This document shows positions 24,217 to 33,905 of a DNA stretch of 35,074 bases, one piece after another. This stretch comes from an uncultured Mucilaginibacter sp. (GTDB lineage Bacteria; Bacteroidota; Bacteroidia; Sphingobacteriales; Sphingobacteriaceae). Where the stretch lies: assembly GCA_913775265.1 (NCBI GenBank), contig CAJYJH010000028.1:1-35074 (forward strand). The letters are read 5' to 3'. The notes under the pieces are model-generated. The model had not been told where the DNA came from. It was given only the letters and a program-made list of their open reading frames with translations, and did not search any database. The position numbers were made by a program, and so were the translations under genes. Position 1 is the stretch's first letter; each line of letters starts with the position of its first letter.

Positions 24217-25896
24217 ATGTCCGTAAAAAATCTAAAGTTACTGTTGTTAGCTGGTCTGTTAGCTTGTTTTAGTTTAACACAGGCACAAGAAACTGCTCCT
24301 GTTACTATACAGGTGGATTTGCAAAAACCTGTTGGACCTATGAAGCCCATCTGGGCCTGGTTTGGTTACGATGAGCCTAACTACACTTACATGAAAGACG
24401 GTAAAAAACTGCTTACCGAAATTGCGCAGTTGAGCCCTGTACCGGTATTTGTAAGAGCCCATAGTTTATTAGTTACCGGCGATGGTAAAGCGGCACTAAA
24501 GTGGGGCTCCACCAATGTATATACCGAAGATGCCAACGGTAAACCCGTTTACCAGTGGAACATAGTCGACAGCATATTTGATACTTACGTTAAACGGGGA
24601 ATGAAGCCTTTGGCACAGATTGGTTTTATGCCTGAGGCTTTGTCTACACATCCGCAACCTTACCGCCACCACTGGAAACCTGGCGACCCATATAATGATA
24701 TTATTACTGGTTGGGCTTACCCACCTAAAGATTATGATAAATGGGCTGAGCTGGTTTACCAATGGGTAAAGCATAGTGTTGCCCGCTACGGTGAAAAGGA
24801 AGTGCTGAGCTGGTACTGGGAGGTGTGGAACGAGCCTAACTCACCGTATTGGAAAGGTACTAAAGAAGAGTTTTTTAAACTGTATGACTATACGGTAATG
24901 GCCGTAAAGAAAGCCTTACCCGCTGCTCGTATTGGCGGCGCCGACGTAACCGGTGGTGGTTCGCACTGGCTCAATGATTTTATTAATCACTGTTTAACCG
25001 GCACCAACGCCGTTACCGGCAAAACCGGTACACCGTTAGATTTGGTGCTTTTTCATGCTAAAGGCTCTCCAAAATTAGTAAATGGTGTGGTGCGTATGGA
25101 TGTAAGGGCACAGTTGCGCAATATCAATGATATGTTTAAAATGATTGCCTCGCATCCGGAACTGAAAAATACACCGATCGTGATTGGCGAATCAGACCCC
25201 GAGGGATGTGCTGCCTGCGGTATGGCTACCGATCCGCAGAATGCTTACCGTAACGGCACGATGTACTCAAGCTACACAGCGGCCTCTTTTGCACGCAAGT
25301 ATGAGCTGGCCGACCAATATGGCTTAAACCTGATTGGTGCAGTTACCTGGGCTTTTGAGTTTGAAGACCAACCCTGGTTTTATGGCTTTCGCGATTTAGC
25401 TACCAATGGGGTGGATAAGCCCGTACTTAACGTGTTCAGGATGTTTGGACAGATGAAAGGCAACCGCGTAGCCGCCAGCAGCAACCGGATGTATGCTTTA
25501 AACAATATTCTGGACTCGAGTATTCGTAAAACAGCAGATGTCGGCGTGTTAGCTGCAGGTGGTACTCAGGATGCCACAGTAATGTTATGGAGTTACCATG
25601 ATGATGACCAGTTTGCCGCTCCGGAAAAGGTGCAGGTTAATATAAACGGGTTGAGCGGCAAAACTGTTACAGTAACACGGTTTAAAATAGATCAGGAGCA
25701 TAGTAACGCCTACACGGTGTGGAAAAAAATGGGATCACCGCAAAAGCCTACGGCATCACAAATCAGTCAGTTGCAAAAAGCCGGGCAGTTACAACAGATG
25801 GGGCAGCCACAACGGCTAATCGTTAAAAATAACGCGATATCTGTTCCGTCTGCACTGGCGCGGCAGGATGTAGAACTATTAAAAATTACCTGGTAA
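24217..25896 (+). CDS. Secreted GH39-family glycoside hydrolase (beta-xylosidase-like)
   Basis: Clan GH-A (beta/alpha)8 enzyme of 559 aa. A signal peptide lies at residues 1-23 (MSVKNLKLLLLAGLLACFSL, then TQAQ); Cys17 might instead serve as a weak lipobox. The acid/base region is WYWEVWNEPNSPYW with Glu206, and the candidate nucleophile is Glu325 in PIVIGESDPEGCAA, the arrangement of GH39 beta-xylosidases and related enzymes. A beta-sandwich accessory region follows from about residue 430, ending in a Gln/Lys-rich low-complexity stretch (ISQLQKAGQLQQMGQPQ). The frame is open from 24127, but the upstream part has no signal sequence character, so the ATG at 24217 was chosen. No SusC/D genes are adjacent, so it is not in a visible polysaccharide utilisation locus. 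Confidence 0.88.
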   Translation: MSVKNLKLLLLAGLLACFSLTQAQETAPVTIQVDLQKPVGPMKPIWAWFGYDEPNYTYMKDGKKLLTEIAQLSPVPVFVRAHSLLVTGDGKAALKWGSTNVYTEDANGKPVYQWNIVDSIFDTYVKRGMKPLAQIGFMPEALSTHPQPYRHHWKPGDPYNDIITGWAYPPKDYDKWAELVYQWVKHSVARYGEKEVLSWYWEVWNEPNSPYWKGTKEEFFKLYDYTVMAVKKALPAARIGGADVTGGGSHWLNDFINHCLTGTNAVTGKTGTPLDLVLFHAKGSPKLVNGVVRMDVRAQLRNINDMFKMIASHPELKNTPIVIGESDPEGCAACGMATDPQNAYRNGTMYSSYTAASFARKYELADQYGLNLIGAVTWAFEFEDQPWFYGFRDLATNGVDKPVLNVFRMFGQMKGNRVAASSNRMYALNNILDSSIRKTADVGVLAAGGTQDATVMLWSYHDDDQFAAPEKVQVNINGLSGKTVTVTRFKIDQEHSNAYTVWKKMGSPQKPTASQISQLQKAGQLQQMGQPQRLIVKNNAISVPSALARQDVELLKITW

Positions 25897-26061
25897 GCTA
25901 TTGTAGCTGAGTGTTATATAAAGACTTGGATGCTAATGGCACCTCACAAATTAATATCAAACCTGCTTACCTTCAGCCTAAGGCTGGACTGACTGTACCG
26001 ACAAAAAATGCATTTTTCAATTTGTGAAATGAAATAACAACTGGTTTATAAAGGCCAATTA

Positions 26062-28446
26062 ATGTTTAAATCCTCAAACCTATCCGTGATCCTGTTGTGC
26101 TTTTTTATGGTAAGCGCCAAGGCACAACTGCGCAGTCAGCCTGATGTTTTAGCTGATAAGCTACACTGTTATGGCTTAAAAAACAGCTCACCGGTGCTGT
26201 TTATTCATTATGATAAAACGGTATATAGTAACAACGAGGATGTGTGGTTTACAGCTTATCTGTTAAGCGCCAATAGCATTGCAGCATACAATACACTTTC
26301 AGTCGCTTTGATTAAAGATGACGACCGGTCTGTGATAATGGATAGCCGGTTTAAGATGAAAGGAGGCCTCGCATTGGGCAATATGATAATACCCAATGCT
26401 GCCATACCGGGTAATTACAGCTTGGTAGCCACCACAAACCGGCTCAAAAATGGCAAGCCTGAAGTCGTGTTTACCCAACCTATCACTATAAAATCTGAAG
26501 AAACGCAGGACTTTACCGGCTTACTCCATGTGATTGATACTTCGCTTGCTTTACCTCAGCAAAAAATACAGATTCAGGTCCGCTTTAGTAACCTTGCAGC
26601 AGGTAAAGCTACTCCCGCTGTACAATTAAGCTATTACCTGGGCAGCAGTGTAAAACCCGTTATCAGCGGTTACGGCGAAACAGAAGCCGGCACTTATGAT
26701 CTGGCTATCCCCACTAAAATAATTAAACAGGGCAGTAATGTATTGCATGTACAGCTTTGGTATAAAAACGATGTGAAAGAAATCAGTATGGCTTTGCCTG
26801 CCTTACCTCAACCCGCATTGATAGCCTTTTATCCGGAGGGCGGAAATATAGTCAGTGGCTTACAAAATCAAATTGGGGTTGAGATCAAAACGGCAAATCA
26901 TGATCCGTTAAAAACAGTGGCAACATTGTTTGAAGATGATAAGCCAATCAGGGAGTTTGAAACCAGTAGTTACGGTTTGGGCCGGTTTACACTTACCCCT
27001 AAGGTAAATGCAAAATATACTGTTAAACTCCACGGCACCATTAAACAAGATACTGCGTACAGCTTACCTCAGCCGGTTATGGCCGGTCCGGTCATCAGCA
27101 TAAAGCAGGCGTTAGCTCATGATACGCTTGAGGTTGAACTGCAAAATACTAGGTCCGAAAAGCTTTTTCTGCAAGTGCATAATTATAAGAAGTTGCTGTT
27201 TTCGGTGCCATTATCGACCACTTTAAGCAAGCATTTAAAAATAATACTCGACAGCGTACCTAAAGGGCTGAACCAGCTAACGCTTACTGATAGCCTTGGC
27301 AGGCCATATGCCGAACGGTTATTTTTTGCGCATTTTAATAAAAGGCCTACCGTAGAAATAAGTACCGATCAGCCCACCTACGGCAACAGAAAAAAGGTAA
27401 CGCTGAAACTAAAGCTCAATAGTGCTGTTGCAGATACCGCTTTGGTATCCATAGCCTGTGTGCAGGCCAGCCGGGTTGAGCTTAAAAAGTATAACGATAT
27501 TGAAAGTTATCTTTATTTAAAAAATGATTTAGAACAGCTCCCGGTTAAGGAACATTATTTAGGCATGGAGGAAGCCGATCTGCAATATTTAGAATCGGTT
27601 TTATTAATAAAAGGCTGGCGCAGGTATACCTGGACAGATGTACTTAAAACCATCGAAAGCGATGCAGTAGTGCAATATACTGATGCCATTATTAAGGGGA
27701 GGGTACTTCATTTTGACAATAAGCCCCTGAATAAGCCTGTATCGTTAATAAACTTAAGATACCCTCTCAACGCAATTCATACAACAACGCAGGGAGTGTT
27801 TGAATTGAGTAATGACAACCTGTTAACAGACTCAGGAAAAAAGGCAGGCATTATTGTTGCAGAGCGCAGATCTCGCTTATATACCATACGCTTAAACAAT
27901 CCTTACTCCCTAATCAATGAGCGTTTTGCAGTGCAGCTAAAGCCTAAAGACTACTTTTTTAAAGGACAGGAAAGCACGCAGTATACGCAATTGCCCGACA
28001 ACGAACACGCAATACGTTTAAAGGAAGTTGAGGTTAAGGGAATTAATGACGACGGCGGGGTATTTAACAAACGGAGGGCGGACAGGGATGGTTTGATCAC
28101 AATGTATAGCGGCATGTATCGATATGCCAGCGATGGAGTATCTAATTTATTAATTGTAAACCAATATGCAACGACCGAACCCAATTCATCTTATAAATTA
28201 CAGTTAACTGGAATTTATCAAAAAAGAGAGTTTTATCCGATAGATTTTTCTAAAAATCCATCCGAACAAGCTTTTTTATCTACACTTTATTGGAAGCATA
28301 CAGCTATGTTATTATCGGGTAAAGAAGCAGAATTGTCATTTTATACCGGCGACATCAAAGGAAAATTTAAAATAATTGTACAAGGGATTTCAGTAAATGA
28401 TGTAGTTTTTGGCGATTACGGGTTTACTGTTGCAAAGAGCAATTAA
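26062..28446 (+). CDS. Secreted MG2-like surface protein with degenerate TonB-plug region
   Basis: A 794-aa protein with a signal peptide (residues 1-21, MVSAKAQ). Residues 44-145 form an alpha-2-macroglobulin MG2-like domain (VLFIHYDKTVYSNNEDVWFTAYL). YPEGG occurs at 257-261 (AFYPEGGNIVSGLQNQIGVEI) and LKEVEVKG at 653. The ending (REFYPIDF... STLYWKH) aligns with the end of the 906-aa protein encoded at 30775-33495. Between LKEV and REFY it has about 69 residues against about 161 in that paralogue, so most of the TonB-plug segment is missing. It has no beta-barrel. It is probably periplasmic or surface-associated; function unknown. It is followed ten bases later by the CBM9-like gene, so they form an operon. 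Confidence 0.8.
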   Translation: MFKSSNLSVILLCFFMVSAKAQLRSQPDVLADKLHCYGLKNSSPVLFIHYDKTVYSNNEDVWFTAYLLSANSIAAYNTLSVALIKDDDRSVIMDSRFKMKGGLALGNMIIPNAAIPGNYSLVATTNRLKNGKPEVVFTQPITIKSEETQDFTGLLHVIDTSLALPQQKIQIQVRFSNLAAGKATPAVQLSYYLGSSVKPVISGYGETEAGTYDLAIPTKIIKQGSNVLHVQLWYKNDVKEISMALPALPQPALIAFYPEGGNIVSGLQNQIGVEIKTANHDPLKTVATLFEDDKPIREFETSSYGLGRFTLTPKVNAKYTVKLHGTIKQDTAYSLPQPVMAGPVISIKQALAHDTLEVELQNTRSEKLFLQVHNYKKLLFSVPLSTTLSKHLKIILDSVPKGLNQLTLTDSLGRPYAERLFFAHFNKRPTVEISTDQPTYGNRKKVTLKLKLNSAVADTALVSIACVQASRVELKKYNDIESYLYLKNDLEQLPVKEHYLGMEEADLQYLESVLLIKGWRRYTWTDVLKTIESDAVVQYTDAIIKGRVLHFDNKPLNKPVSLINLRYPLNAIHTTTQGVFELSNDNLLTDSGKKAGIIVAERRSRLYTIRLNNPYSLINERFAVQLKPKDYFFKGQESTQYTQLPDNEHAIRLKEVEVKGINDDGGVFNKRRADRDGLITMYSGMYRYASDGVSNLLIVNQYATTEPNSSYKLQLTGIYQKREFYPIDFSKNPSEQAFLSTLYWKHTAMLLSGKEAELSFYTGDIKGKFKIIVQGISVNDVVFGDYGFTVAKSN

Positions 28447-28456
28447 TTTAAATAGT

Positions 28457-29260
28457 ATGATTAAGCGAATACTAATCGTCTTTTTGTTAATCCTTGTTAG
28501 ATCAGTAGGGGCCACTGATGCTGCTGCCCAGGCTATTCGGCTTAAATCTGCACCATCTAATGTTACTATCGATGGCACATTAAGTGAATGGGGAAATGAA
28601 CTGCCCTATGCAGATAAAAAAAGCACATTCAACTATTTAATAAGCAATGACCATAGCAACCTGTATTTAGTAGTAAAAACGAAAGACACGGTTTGCCAAA
28701 CTAATATTTTAGGGTCGGGTGTCACTTTCGCTATAAGTACTGAAAAGTCAAAAGTGCTCCAGAAAATCACGTTCCCATTAAGAGGGAAAGAGGATCCTTC
28801 GGAATGGAAAGAGCTGGACAAAGAGCAAGTAGCAATGAAAACAATTTTGGCCCGCTACAAACGCATAGGCATACAGAACTTAAAAAATATTAAGGCCGAA
28901 CAGTTAAGTACAACTAATCCATATGGGATAAAAGTAGCTATTGGCTACTCAGAGGATGGTGATATGATTTATGAAGAAGCTATACCGTTAAGTTTAATCT
29001 ACAATGAGAACATTAACGAACCGCATGTCTATAGTCTCAAAATCAATGGGCTGGTAAGAAAGTTCTATTATGTCATGAAAATTCAGCATTATCTATATTA
29101 TAATCGTGGTAAGACTAAGTTAACAGATGATGCGATTGGCAGAGTAATACAGAGTTATGGTGATAACATGAGAATGGGCGGGCCAATGATTGATGGAGAC
29201 TATGAAGAGAAATTAACTGCAGCTATTGAAGTAGAAGGAAGGTTTATGATAGTCCATTGA
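28457..29260 (+). CDS. Secreted protein with CBM9/DOMON-like domain
   Basis: A 267-aa protein with a signal peptide (MIKRILIVFLLILVRSVGAT, cleavage near DAAAQA). VTIDGTLSEWGNE (residues 36-48) is the typical first strand of CBM9/DOMON-like sugar- or haem-binding modules (IDGxxxEW), followed by LYLVVKTKDTVCQTN and VTFAISTE strands. The rest is unlike named domains, and the Met/Gly-rich segment GDNMRMGGPM lies near the C-terminus. The frame extends upstream into the previous gene, but the ATG at 28457 gives the signal peptide and sits ten bases after the previous stop. Co-transcription suggests it works with the MG2-like protein at the cell surface. Confidence 0.72.
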   Translation: MIKRILIVFLLILVRSVGATDAAAQAIRLKSAPSNVTIDGTLSEWGNELPYADKKSTFNYLISNDHSNLYLVVKTKDTVCQTNILGSGVTFAISTEKSKVLQKITFPLRGKEDPSEWKELDKEQVAMKTILARYKRIGIQNLKNIKAEQLSTTNPYGIKVAIGYSEDGDMIYEEAIPLSLIYNENINEPHVYSLKINGLVRKFYYVMKIQHYLYYNRGKTKLTDDAIGRVIQSYGDNMRMGGPMIDGDYEEKLTAAIEVEGRFMIVH

Positions 29261-29395
29261 TATTCTATTTATACAAGCGAAATTTTTGGCGTACTAAAAT
29301 GCTATATCAAACGAGCGTAAGCAAATGAGATAATTTTTTAATTTACTTTTCATTTAAAAGTACTTTTAATATACTTGTTCTATAATATTTAAAAG

Positions 29396-30157
29396 ATGGA
29401 ATATTTTGTGCACCAAGACAGCATTGTTAGAAGTATATGGGGTAAGGCTGATACCGTGCTTTTTATTTTTGCAGGAGCCGCAGCAGAGTTTGCGCTGAAT
29501 AAGGCGGTTGACTGGCTGTACTTTACTGGCCGTTTGCCTGCCGATCCGTTAGGGCGTTTGTTTTCAACAGTAGAGTATGCCCGGCAAATTCTTTTTTTAC
29601 CGAATAATCAGGCATTGGCTGCGATAGATAAGATTTCACAGATCCATCAGGGAGTAGAATCAGCCAGGGGAGAGCAGATTCCTGCCTGGGCCTACCGCGA
29701 TGTGTTGTTTATGCTGATAGATTATTCTATCCGTTCTTTTGAATTACTTGAAAAAAAGATGACGGATGCCGACAAGCAGGAAGTGTTTGATGTTTTCAGG
29801 AGAGTCGGCGAACACATGGGAATTGCTGGTTTACCGCAAAATTATGTACACTGGACGTACATGCGCGAAAGCCATTTGCAACACAATATGGTTAAAAGTA
29901 CGTACACTAAAGATATGTATAAAAAATACCGTCAGCATTTAGGTTGGGTGCGTTATCTGCTGCTCAGACAAGTGCAGGTAATTTTAGTGCCCGCTAAAGT
30001 AAAGGAGATGCTACGCCTGAATATTATACAAGTATTGAAGCCCGCATTATGGATTTATAAAATAACCCGCTTTATTAAGGCAGGCTGGTTACTGAAAGAA
30101 GCCGTTTTACCGGCAGAGTACAAAGCGCAGATTCGCAAGATGGACTATAGTTTTTGA
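29396..30157 (+). CDS. MpaB/DUF2236-type oxygenase-like protein
   Basis: A 253-aa, mostly helical protein matching the DUF2236/ER-bound oxygenase MpaB/latex-clearing-protein catalytic domain: SIWGKADTVLFIFAGAAAEFALNKAVDW at the N-terminus, DPLGRLFSTVEYARQILF, the His84-containing SQIHQGVE motif and AYRDVLFMLIDYS. Family members bind b-type haem and several cleave or oxidise hydrophobic substrates such as polyisoprene. The substrate here is unknown and no signal peptide is seen. Its last 13 bases overlap the convergent methyltransferase gene. An AT-rich 136-base leader precedes the ATG without a clear consensus promoter. Confidence 0.8.
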   Translation: MEYFVHQDSIVRSIWGKADTVLFIFAGAAAEFALNKAVDWLYFTGRLPADPLGRLFSTVEYARQILFLPNNQALAAIDKISQIHQGVESARGEQIPAWAYRDVLFMLIDYSIRSFELLEKKMTDADKQEVFDVFRRVGEHMGIAGLPQNYVHWTYMRESHLQHNMVKSTYTKDMYKKYRQHLGWVRYLLLRQVQVILVPAKVKEMLRLNIIQVLKPALWIYKITRFIKAGWLLKEAVLPAEYKAQIRKMDYSF

Positions 30158-30756
30158 AGGCACCAGGTAGTCATACAACGGAGGTTTTGCACGTTGGTTG
30201 TTTTAATGGGCTCGTGCAAGTAGCCGTTTAGTTTTTGGGTGTAGTGCAGCAAATCCTGTTCAGTAACTAAAAAGCGTTCAGATCCGTCGGGCAGTAAATA
30301 TTGACCATGACCTAATGGCTGCACCAAATTTTCAATACCGATGGTTGAAGCTAATCGTGTAAACAAATATCCTCCCGGTTTAAGCACCTGCCACATTTTG
30401 ATCAACATGGCTTCAAAGTGCTTTGGGCTTTCGGCAAAGTGTAAAAGTGCACTGCAAACTACCAAGTCAAAAGTGTTATCAGCAAATGGCATGGTTTCGG
30501 CAAAGCCTACTTTAAAGTTGTCAGCAATATTTTTGCCGGTTATTGCGACCGACAATTCCTGAACTGCCGCTATGGCTTCCGGATTTGGGTCAATGCCATG
30601 CACCTCGTAACCGTGCTGTAGAAAATAAATGAGGTTGCGGCCACCGCCGCAACCTACGTCCAGTATTTTATGGCATTGGCTGTAAGTCCCTTTTAACAAT
30701 TGGTCAAACAGGTAAATGTCAATATTGCCGAAGAGTTGTTGCAGATTGTTCATCAT
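30145..30756 (-). CDS. Class I SAM-dependent methyltransferase
   Basis: A 203-aa Rossmann-fold methyltransferase. Motif I is ILDVGCGGGRNLIYFL (residues 31-46), an acidic residue ends beta-2 (VHGIDPNPEAI), then ETMPFADNTFDLVVCSALLHF (motifs II/III) and VLKPGGYLFTRL. This is the Methyltransf_11/25 small-molecule type; the substrate is not predictable. Two adjacent ATGs begin the gene. It follows the 906-aa MG2/plug gene by 18 bases on the same strand and is probably co-transcribed with it, although a functional link is not obvious. Its 3' end overlaps the MpaB-like gene by 13 bases. Confidence 0.88.
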   Translation of the reverse strand: MMNNLQQLFGNIDIYLFDQLLKGTYSQCHKILDVGCGGGRNLIYFLQHGYEVHGIDPNPEAIAAVQELSVAITGKNIADNFKVGFAETMPFADNTFDLVVCSALLHFAESPKHFEAMLIKMWQVLKPGGYLFTRLASTIGIENLVQPLGHGQYLLPDGSERFLVTEQDLLHYTQKLNGYLHEPIKTTNVQNLRCMTTWCLQKL

Positions 30757-30774
30757 CAGAAAAACTTTAACCGG

Positions 30775-33495
30775 TTATTGCACCTTGTAACGGTACACAA
30801 AACGGCCAATGTTACCGTCTTTATCAAACCCTTCAATCACGGCACGGTAAGTGCCCTTGCCATCGGCATTATAAAACTCAACGCTGGTGTTACCGGTAGC
30901 TTTGTCGGTAACGACATGGGGGTTCCAGTAAATGGTACTGCGTAAATCAACCCCGACAGGCTTCGCTACATCATATTTTGGAGAATAAAACTCGCGGCCG
31001 AAATTGTATCCTTTAGGAGTAAAATTAACCACGTTAGGCTGAGGTAACAAGTCCTGAAATTCGGCTAAGCTTATTTTGGTGCCGCCTGTGGGTTTCTTTT
31101 TACTGTTAATTACAATGATACCGTTAGCTTGGTATGAGTTACTTACCAAACCTAACTCGTCCTTTAAAAATACTTCTATTGATTCTACATCGGTGCTTTG
31201 CATGCTGGTTAGATAGTTTACATCCACTGGCATACCGGTTACAAACACCTGCATAGGCGTACGGCGACCTTGGTTATAGTCGCGTGATACATAAAAGTTA
31301 TTATTATCAAACGTGACTCCCGGTAGCCGTCCCTGTAAGCATAAAAGCATATTGGCACAGCCACCTAGCTGCTCGGCGGTTACTAAATGGTCGGGTATAT
31401 TGCTCAAGCCGGTCAGAGCCGGATAAGCAGAATGGTCAATTCGTGGCGCAGCCTTAGGGGCCCGCACGATAACTTCTTTCAACACACGCATACGGTCCAT
31501 CAGCTTTTTGCTGTTTTGCATATAGGTATTAATCGTACTATCGATGTTTTGATCATCGTCTGGGTAAAACTGATTTTTAGGGACAGCCGGATAAGTTTGC
31601 CCGTCCATCATTACCATCAGATTTTTACCATTGTAATTGTTTTTAGCAGATACCACTACCTTAGCTGAATCGGCAAATACAAGATTGTTAAATTTAAATT
31701 TACCCTCCGGGTCACTCACTGCCGTCGTCGAAAAATACTTGTCAGGTATCAGCAATTTAACATTCCCACCTTTAACAGGCATCCCATTCAGTGTGCGTAA
31801 AGTACCGCTTAGTTCAATTCCCTGCTCGGGTAAAAAGAATATTTGTTGATAATTATTGGCAATTACATCTGTATACGTGAATCTGCGGTAGCCTTGAGTC
31901 AGCATTAGTAAGTCCAGATCAGCAGCTGTTTTATCACTAATTTTAGTAAAATAGTAATTTGGTTTTTCAATATAACCTTTCAGATCCGAGGTAAGCAGCA
32001 AGCTCGATAGGATGGTAGTTTCGTCGCTCTCGTTAACAGGCACCTTGCTTTCATCAATCACTGCGATGGAGAAGTTGCCTTCTACCGGTGCGGTTTTGTT
32101 TTTAGCAGCAATGTTTAATTTCACCTTTTGCCGCGCAGTATAGCTGGGCTTGTCGCCGGCTATATTCAAATTTAGTTGATCATTCTGTTGTATAAATACC
32201 AAACGTTCGCTCAGCGGTACTCCGGCAGATGACATTAGTGTAAACTGTACAATGCCGGTCGGAAATTTATTTTTAGGCACTGTTGCCGAATAAATCTGCT
32301 CTTTCAATAAAGTCTGTGCCGCAAAGCAAACGGTGTTTACACTCTGCGCAATAATATAAAAAGCTTTGCCCTTATTGGCCTGGAAGAAAGCCGGACTGGT
32401 CGATAATTTAAGCGATAATTGATCAGCATCACCATTGTTGATGCTAATAGCGAACCCTGTAGATTGCACTTTAGGTAAGTTGTAGGTAGCTTTTACACCA
32501 TTGGCAAAAGTAATATCGGCTTTGTAAGTTTTGCCTTCTTCGGGTGTGAGCACAAAAATGCCCATACCCGCATGTTGCGACGTTACATTAGCTAATACCT
32601 GGCCGCTGTTGTCGGTAATGGTACCGGTAAAGTTAGCACCCAAACCATCGCCGCCAACAGCTTTAATGCCTACTTTGGTACGAACCGCGTTAAGTAACTC
32701 GCCGCCTTCCGGGAAAAACTGAACATCGTTGTTATTCATCAAAGGCTTGAGCGGCAAGGTGCGCCCGGCAGTTTTTTTGTTACCTAAATCAATAAATGCC
32801 ACAACCGATGCGTTTGACAAATCGGTACCCTTGCTGTTTACAAAGTTAATGGTATAAGTACCCGATGCATCGGTATTACCTTTACCTTTAGCAATATCAT
32901 CAAGCGTGCTCATTACTTCCCAACTCACCCGTTTGTTGGCTTGCGGCACACCGTCAGGGTCTTTGTACACCAACCTGATGTTTACCCGCATAGATTTACC
33001 GGCGCCTGTTTTGCTGTAGGTAACCTGAGTGTTTACCAATTTATCCACAGCGTTCCCTATCTGAATGCTTTTATTAAAAAAATAAGCTGCATCAAAGTTG
33101 GCCATCCACTTGGTGTATGCTCTGATGTGGTAGTTATCCTGTTTATAGTTGAGCGGATTGAGAGCAATGTTTCCGGACGCTACACCATTGCGTACCGGTA
33201 TCTTAAAGTTATCTACAATAGAATCGCGGCTGTTAGCTATCTCTACATAAACCACTTTGCTCAATTGCGAGGGTTGCCTGAAATTATCGGTTACATAAGT
33301 TTTAAACCAAATGGTATCGCCAACCGCATAATAAGGCTTGTCGAAATGTACGTAAACCTTTTCTACCGGTCGGCTGGTAGAAAGCTTACCGGCTTTTTCG
33401 ATGATGGAGTTTAATGGGATACTATCGCGCTGAGCCTGGGCAGACTTGCCAAAAACAGCCAATAACAAACAAACAATAGCGTAACGATAAATCAT
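30775..33495 (-). CDS. Secreted MG2-domain protein with TonB-dependent-receptor plug
   Basis: A 906-aa protein with a signal peptide (residues 1-22, GKSAQAQ). Residues 46-148 are MG2-like (EKVYVHFDKPYYAVGDTIWFKTYV), followed by further beta-sandwich domains, FFPEGGELLNAVRTKVGIKA at 260-279, and a carboxypeptidase-regulatory-like fold near 565-630 (GTLRTLNGMPVKGGNVKLLIP). A TonB plug-like segment covers about 672-802 (LKEVIVRAP, CLQGRLPGVTF, ESIEVFLKDELGLV, ANGIIVINSKK), and the C-terminal domain is REFYSPKYD...STIYWNP. It carries a plug but no 22-strand barrel, as in a known group of Bacteroidota surface proteins. Function unknown; an envelope or macroglobulin-like role is speculation. It is a paralogue of the 794-aa protein at 26062-28446. 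Confidence 0.85.
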   Translation of the reverse strand: MIYRYAIVCLLLAVFGKSAQAQRDSIPLNSIIEKAGKLSTSRPVEKVYVHFDKPYYAVGDTIWFKTYVTDNFRQPSQLSKVVYVEIANSRDSIVDNFKIPVRNGVASGNIALNPLNYKQDNYHIRAYTKWMANFDAAYFFNKSIQIGNAVDKLVNTQVTYSKTGAGKSMRVNIRLVYKDPDGVPQANKRVSWEVMSTLDDIAKGKGNTDASGTYTINFVNSKGTDLSNASVVAFIDLGNKKTAGRTLPLKPLMNNNDVQFFPEGGELLNAVRTKVGIKAVGGDGLGANFTGTITDNSGQVLANVTSQHAGMGIFVLTPEEGKTYKADITFANGVKATYNLPKVQSTGFAISINNGDADQLSLKLSTSPAFFQANKGKAFYIIAQSVNTVCFAAQTLLKEQIYSATVPKNKFPTGIVQFTLMSSAGVPLSERLVFIQQNDQLNLNIAGDKPSYTARQKVKLNIAAKNKTAPVEGNFSIAVIDESKVPVNESDETTILSSLLLTSDLKGYIEKPNYYFTKISDKTAADLDLLMLTQGYRRFTYTDVIANNYQQIFFLPEQGIELSGTLRTLNGMPVKGGNVKLLIPDKYFSTTAVSDPEGKFKFNNLVFADSAKVVVSAKNNYNGKNLMVMMDGQTYPAVPKNQFYPDDDQNIDSTINTYMQNSKKLMDRMRVLKEVIVRAPKAAPRIDHSAYPALTGLSNIPDHLVTAEQLGGCANMLLCLQGRLPGVTFDNNNFYVSRDYNQGRRTPMQVFVTGMPVDVNYLTSMQSTDVESIEVFLKDELGLVSNSYQANGIIVINSKKKPTGGTKISLAEFQDLLPQPNVVNFTPKGYNFGREFYSPKYDVAKPVGVDLRSTIYWNPHVVTDKATGNTSVEFYNADGKGTYRAVIEGFDKDGNIGRFVYRYKVQ

Positions 33496-33706
33496 TGATC
33501 AATCAGGTATATTGCGGTAAATATGCTAACCTGAGCCTTTATTTAAAAGTTAGTTAACACATTTTTACATTTAAACCTTTAAAAAGCCGTTTTATTGTGA
33601 ATCGGAAGGTATCACAGATGTAACAAACCAAGTTTATTTCCGACTTTTACCGTTTACTTGGTATTGAATAATTAAGAAAAAGGTATTGAGAATGAGAGAT
33701 GAAGAG

Positions 33707-33790
33707 TGCCCAGAACGAGATTCGAACTCGTACAACCTTACGGATGCCACCCCCTCAAGATGGTGCGTCTACCAATTTCGCCACCTGGGC
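33707..33790 (-). tRNA. tRNA-Leu (anticodon GAG)
   Basis: 84-nt cloverleaf with a long variable arm (class II). The acceptor arm GCCCAGG pairs with TCTGGGC plus discriminator A; the anticodon stem CCATC pairs with GGTGG around loop TTGAGGG (anticodon GAG); the T arm is ACGAG-TTCGAAT-CTCGT. No CCA is encoded. On the minus strand, TAAATTTG (33819-33826) fits the -7 consensus 28 bases before the 5' end, so it may have its own promoter. Confidence 0.96.
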
Positions 33791-33832
33791 ATTTGTATCA
33801 GTAAATAAAGTTGACGAGCAAATTTATCTCCC

Positions 33833-33865
33833 GAAAATAAAATAGCACTTGGTGAAAAGTGCTAT
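33833..33865 (-). terminator. Terminator between the two tRNA-Leu genes
   Basis: On the minus strand, a 9-bp stem (atagcactt / aagtgctat) with a six-base loop is followed by ttttatttt. It lies downstream of tRNA-Leu(CAG) and upstream of tRNA-Leu(GAG), so the genes are probably separate transcription units. Confidence 0.7.
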
Positions 33866-33905
33866 CTAAAAATTATAACTTAAAAACTTTCGACTTTAAG
33901 TGGTG

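Noticed and set aside
25974..25986. Short palindrome CAGCCT-A-AGGCTG downstream of the GH39 gene
   Set aside because: Six-base arms with a one-base centre cannot form a normal terminator loop and no T run follows; probably chance, though a protein-binding site cannot be excluded.
28409..28456. N-terminal extension of the CBM9-like protein
   Set aside because: It lies within the preceding gene and precedes a clear signal peptide starting at 28457.
33878..33901. Inverted repeat ACTTAAA...TTTAAGT just after tRNA-Leu(CAG)
   Set aside because: Seven AT-rich base pairs with a ten-base loop are weak; the stronger hairpin at 33842-33865 is the better terminator.
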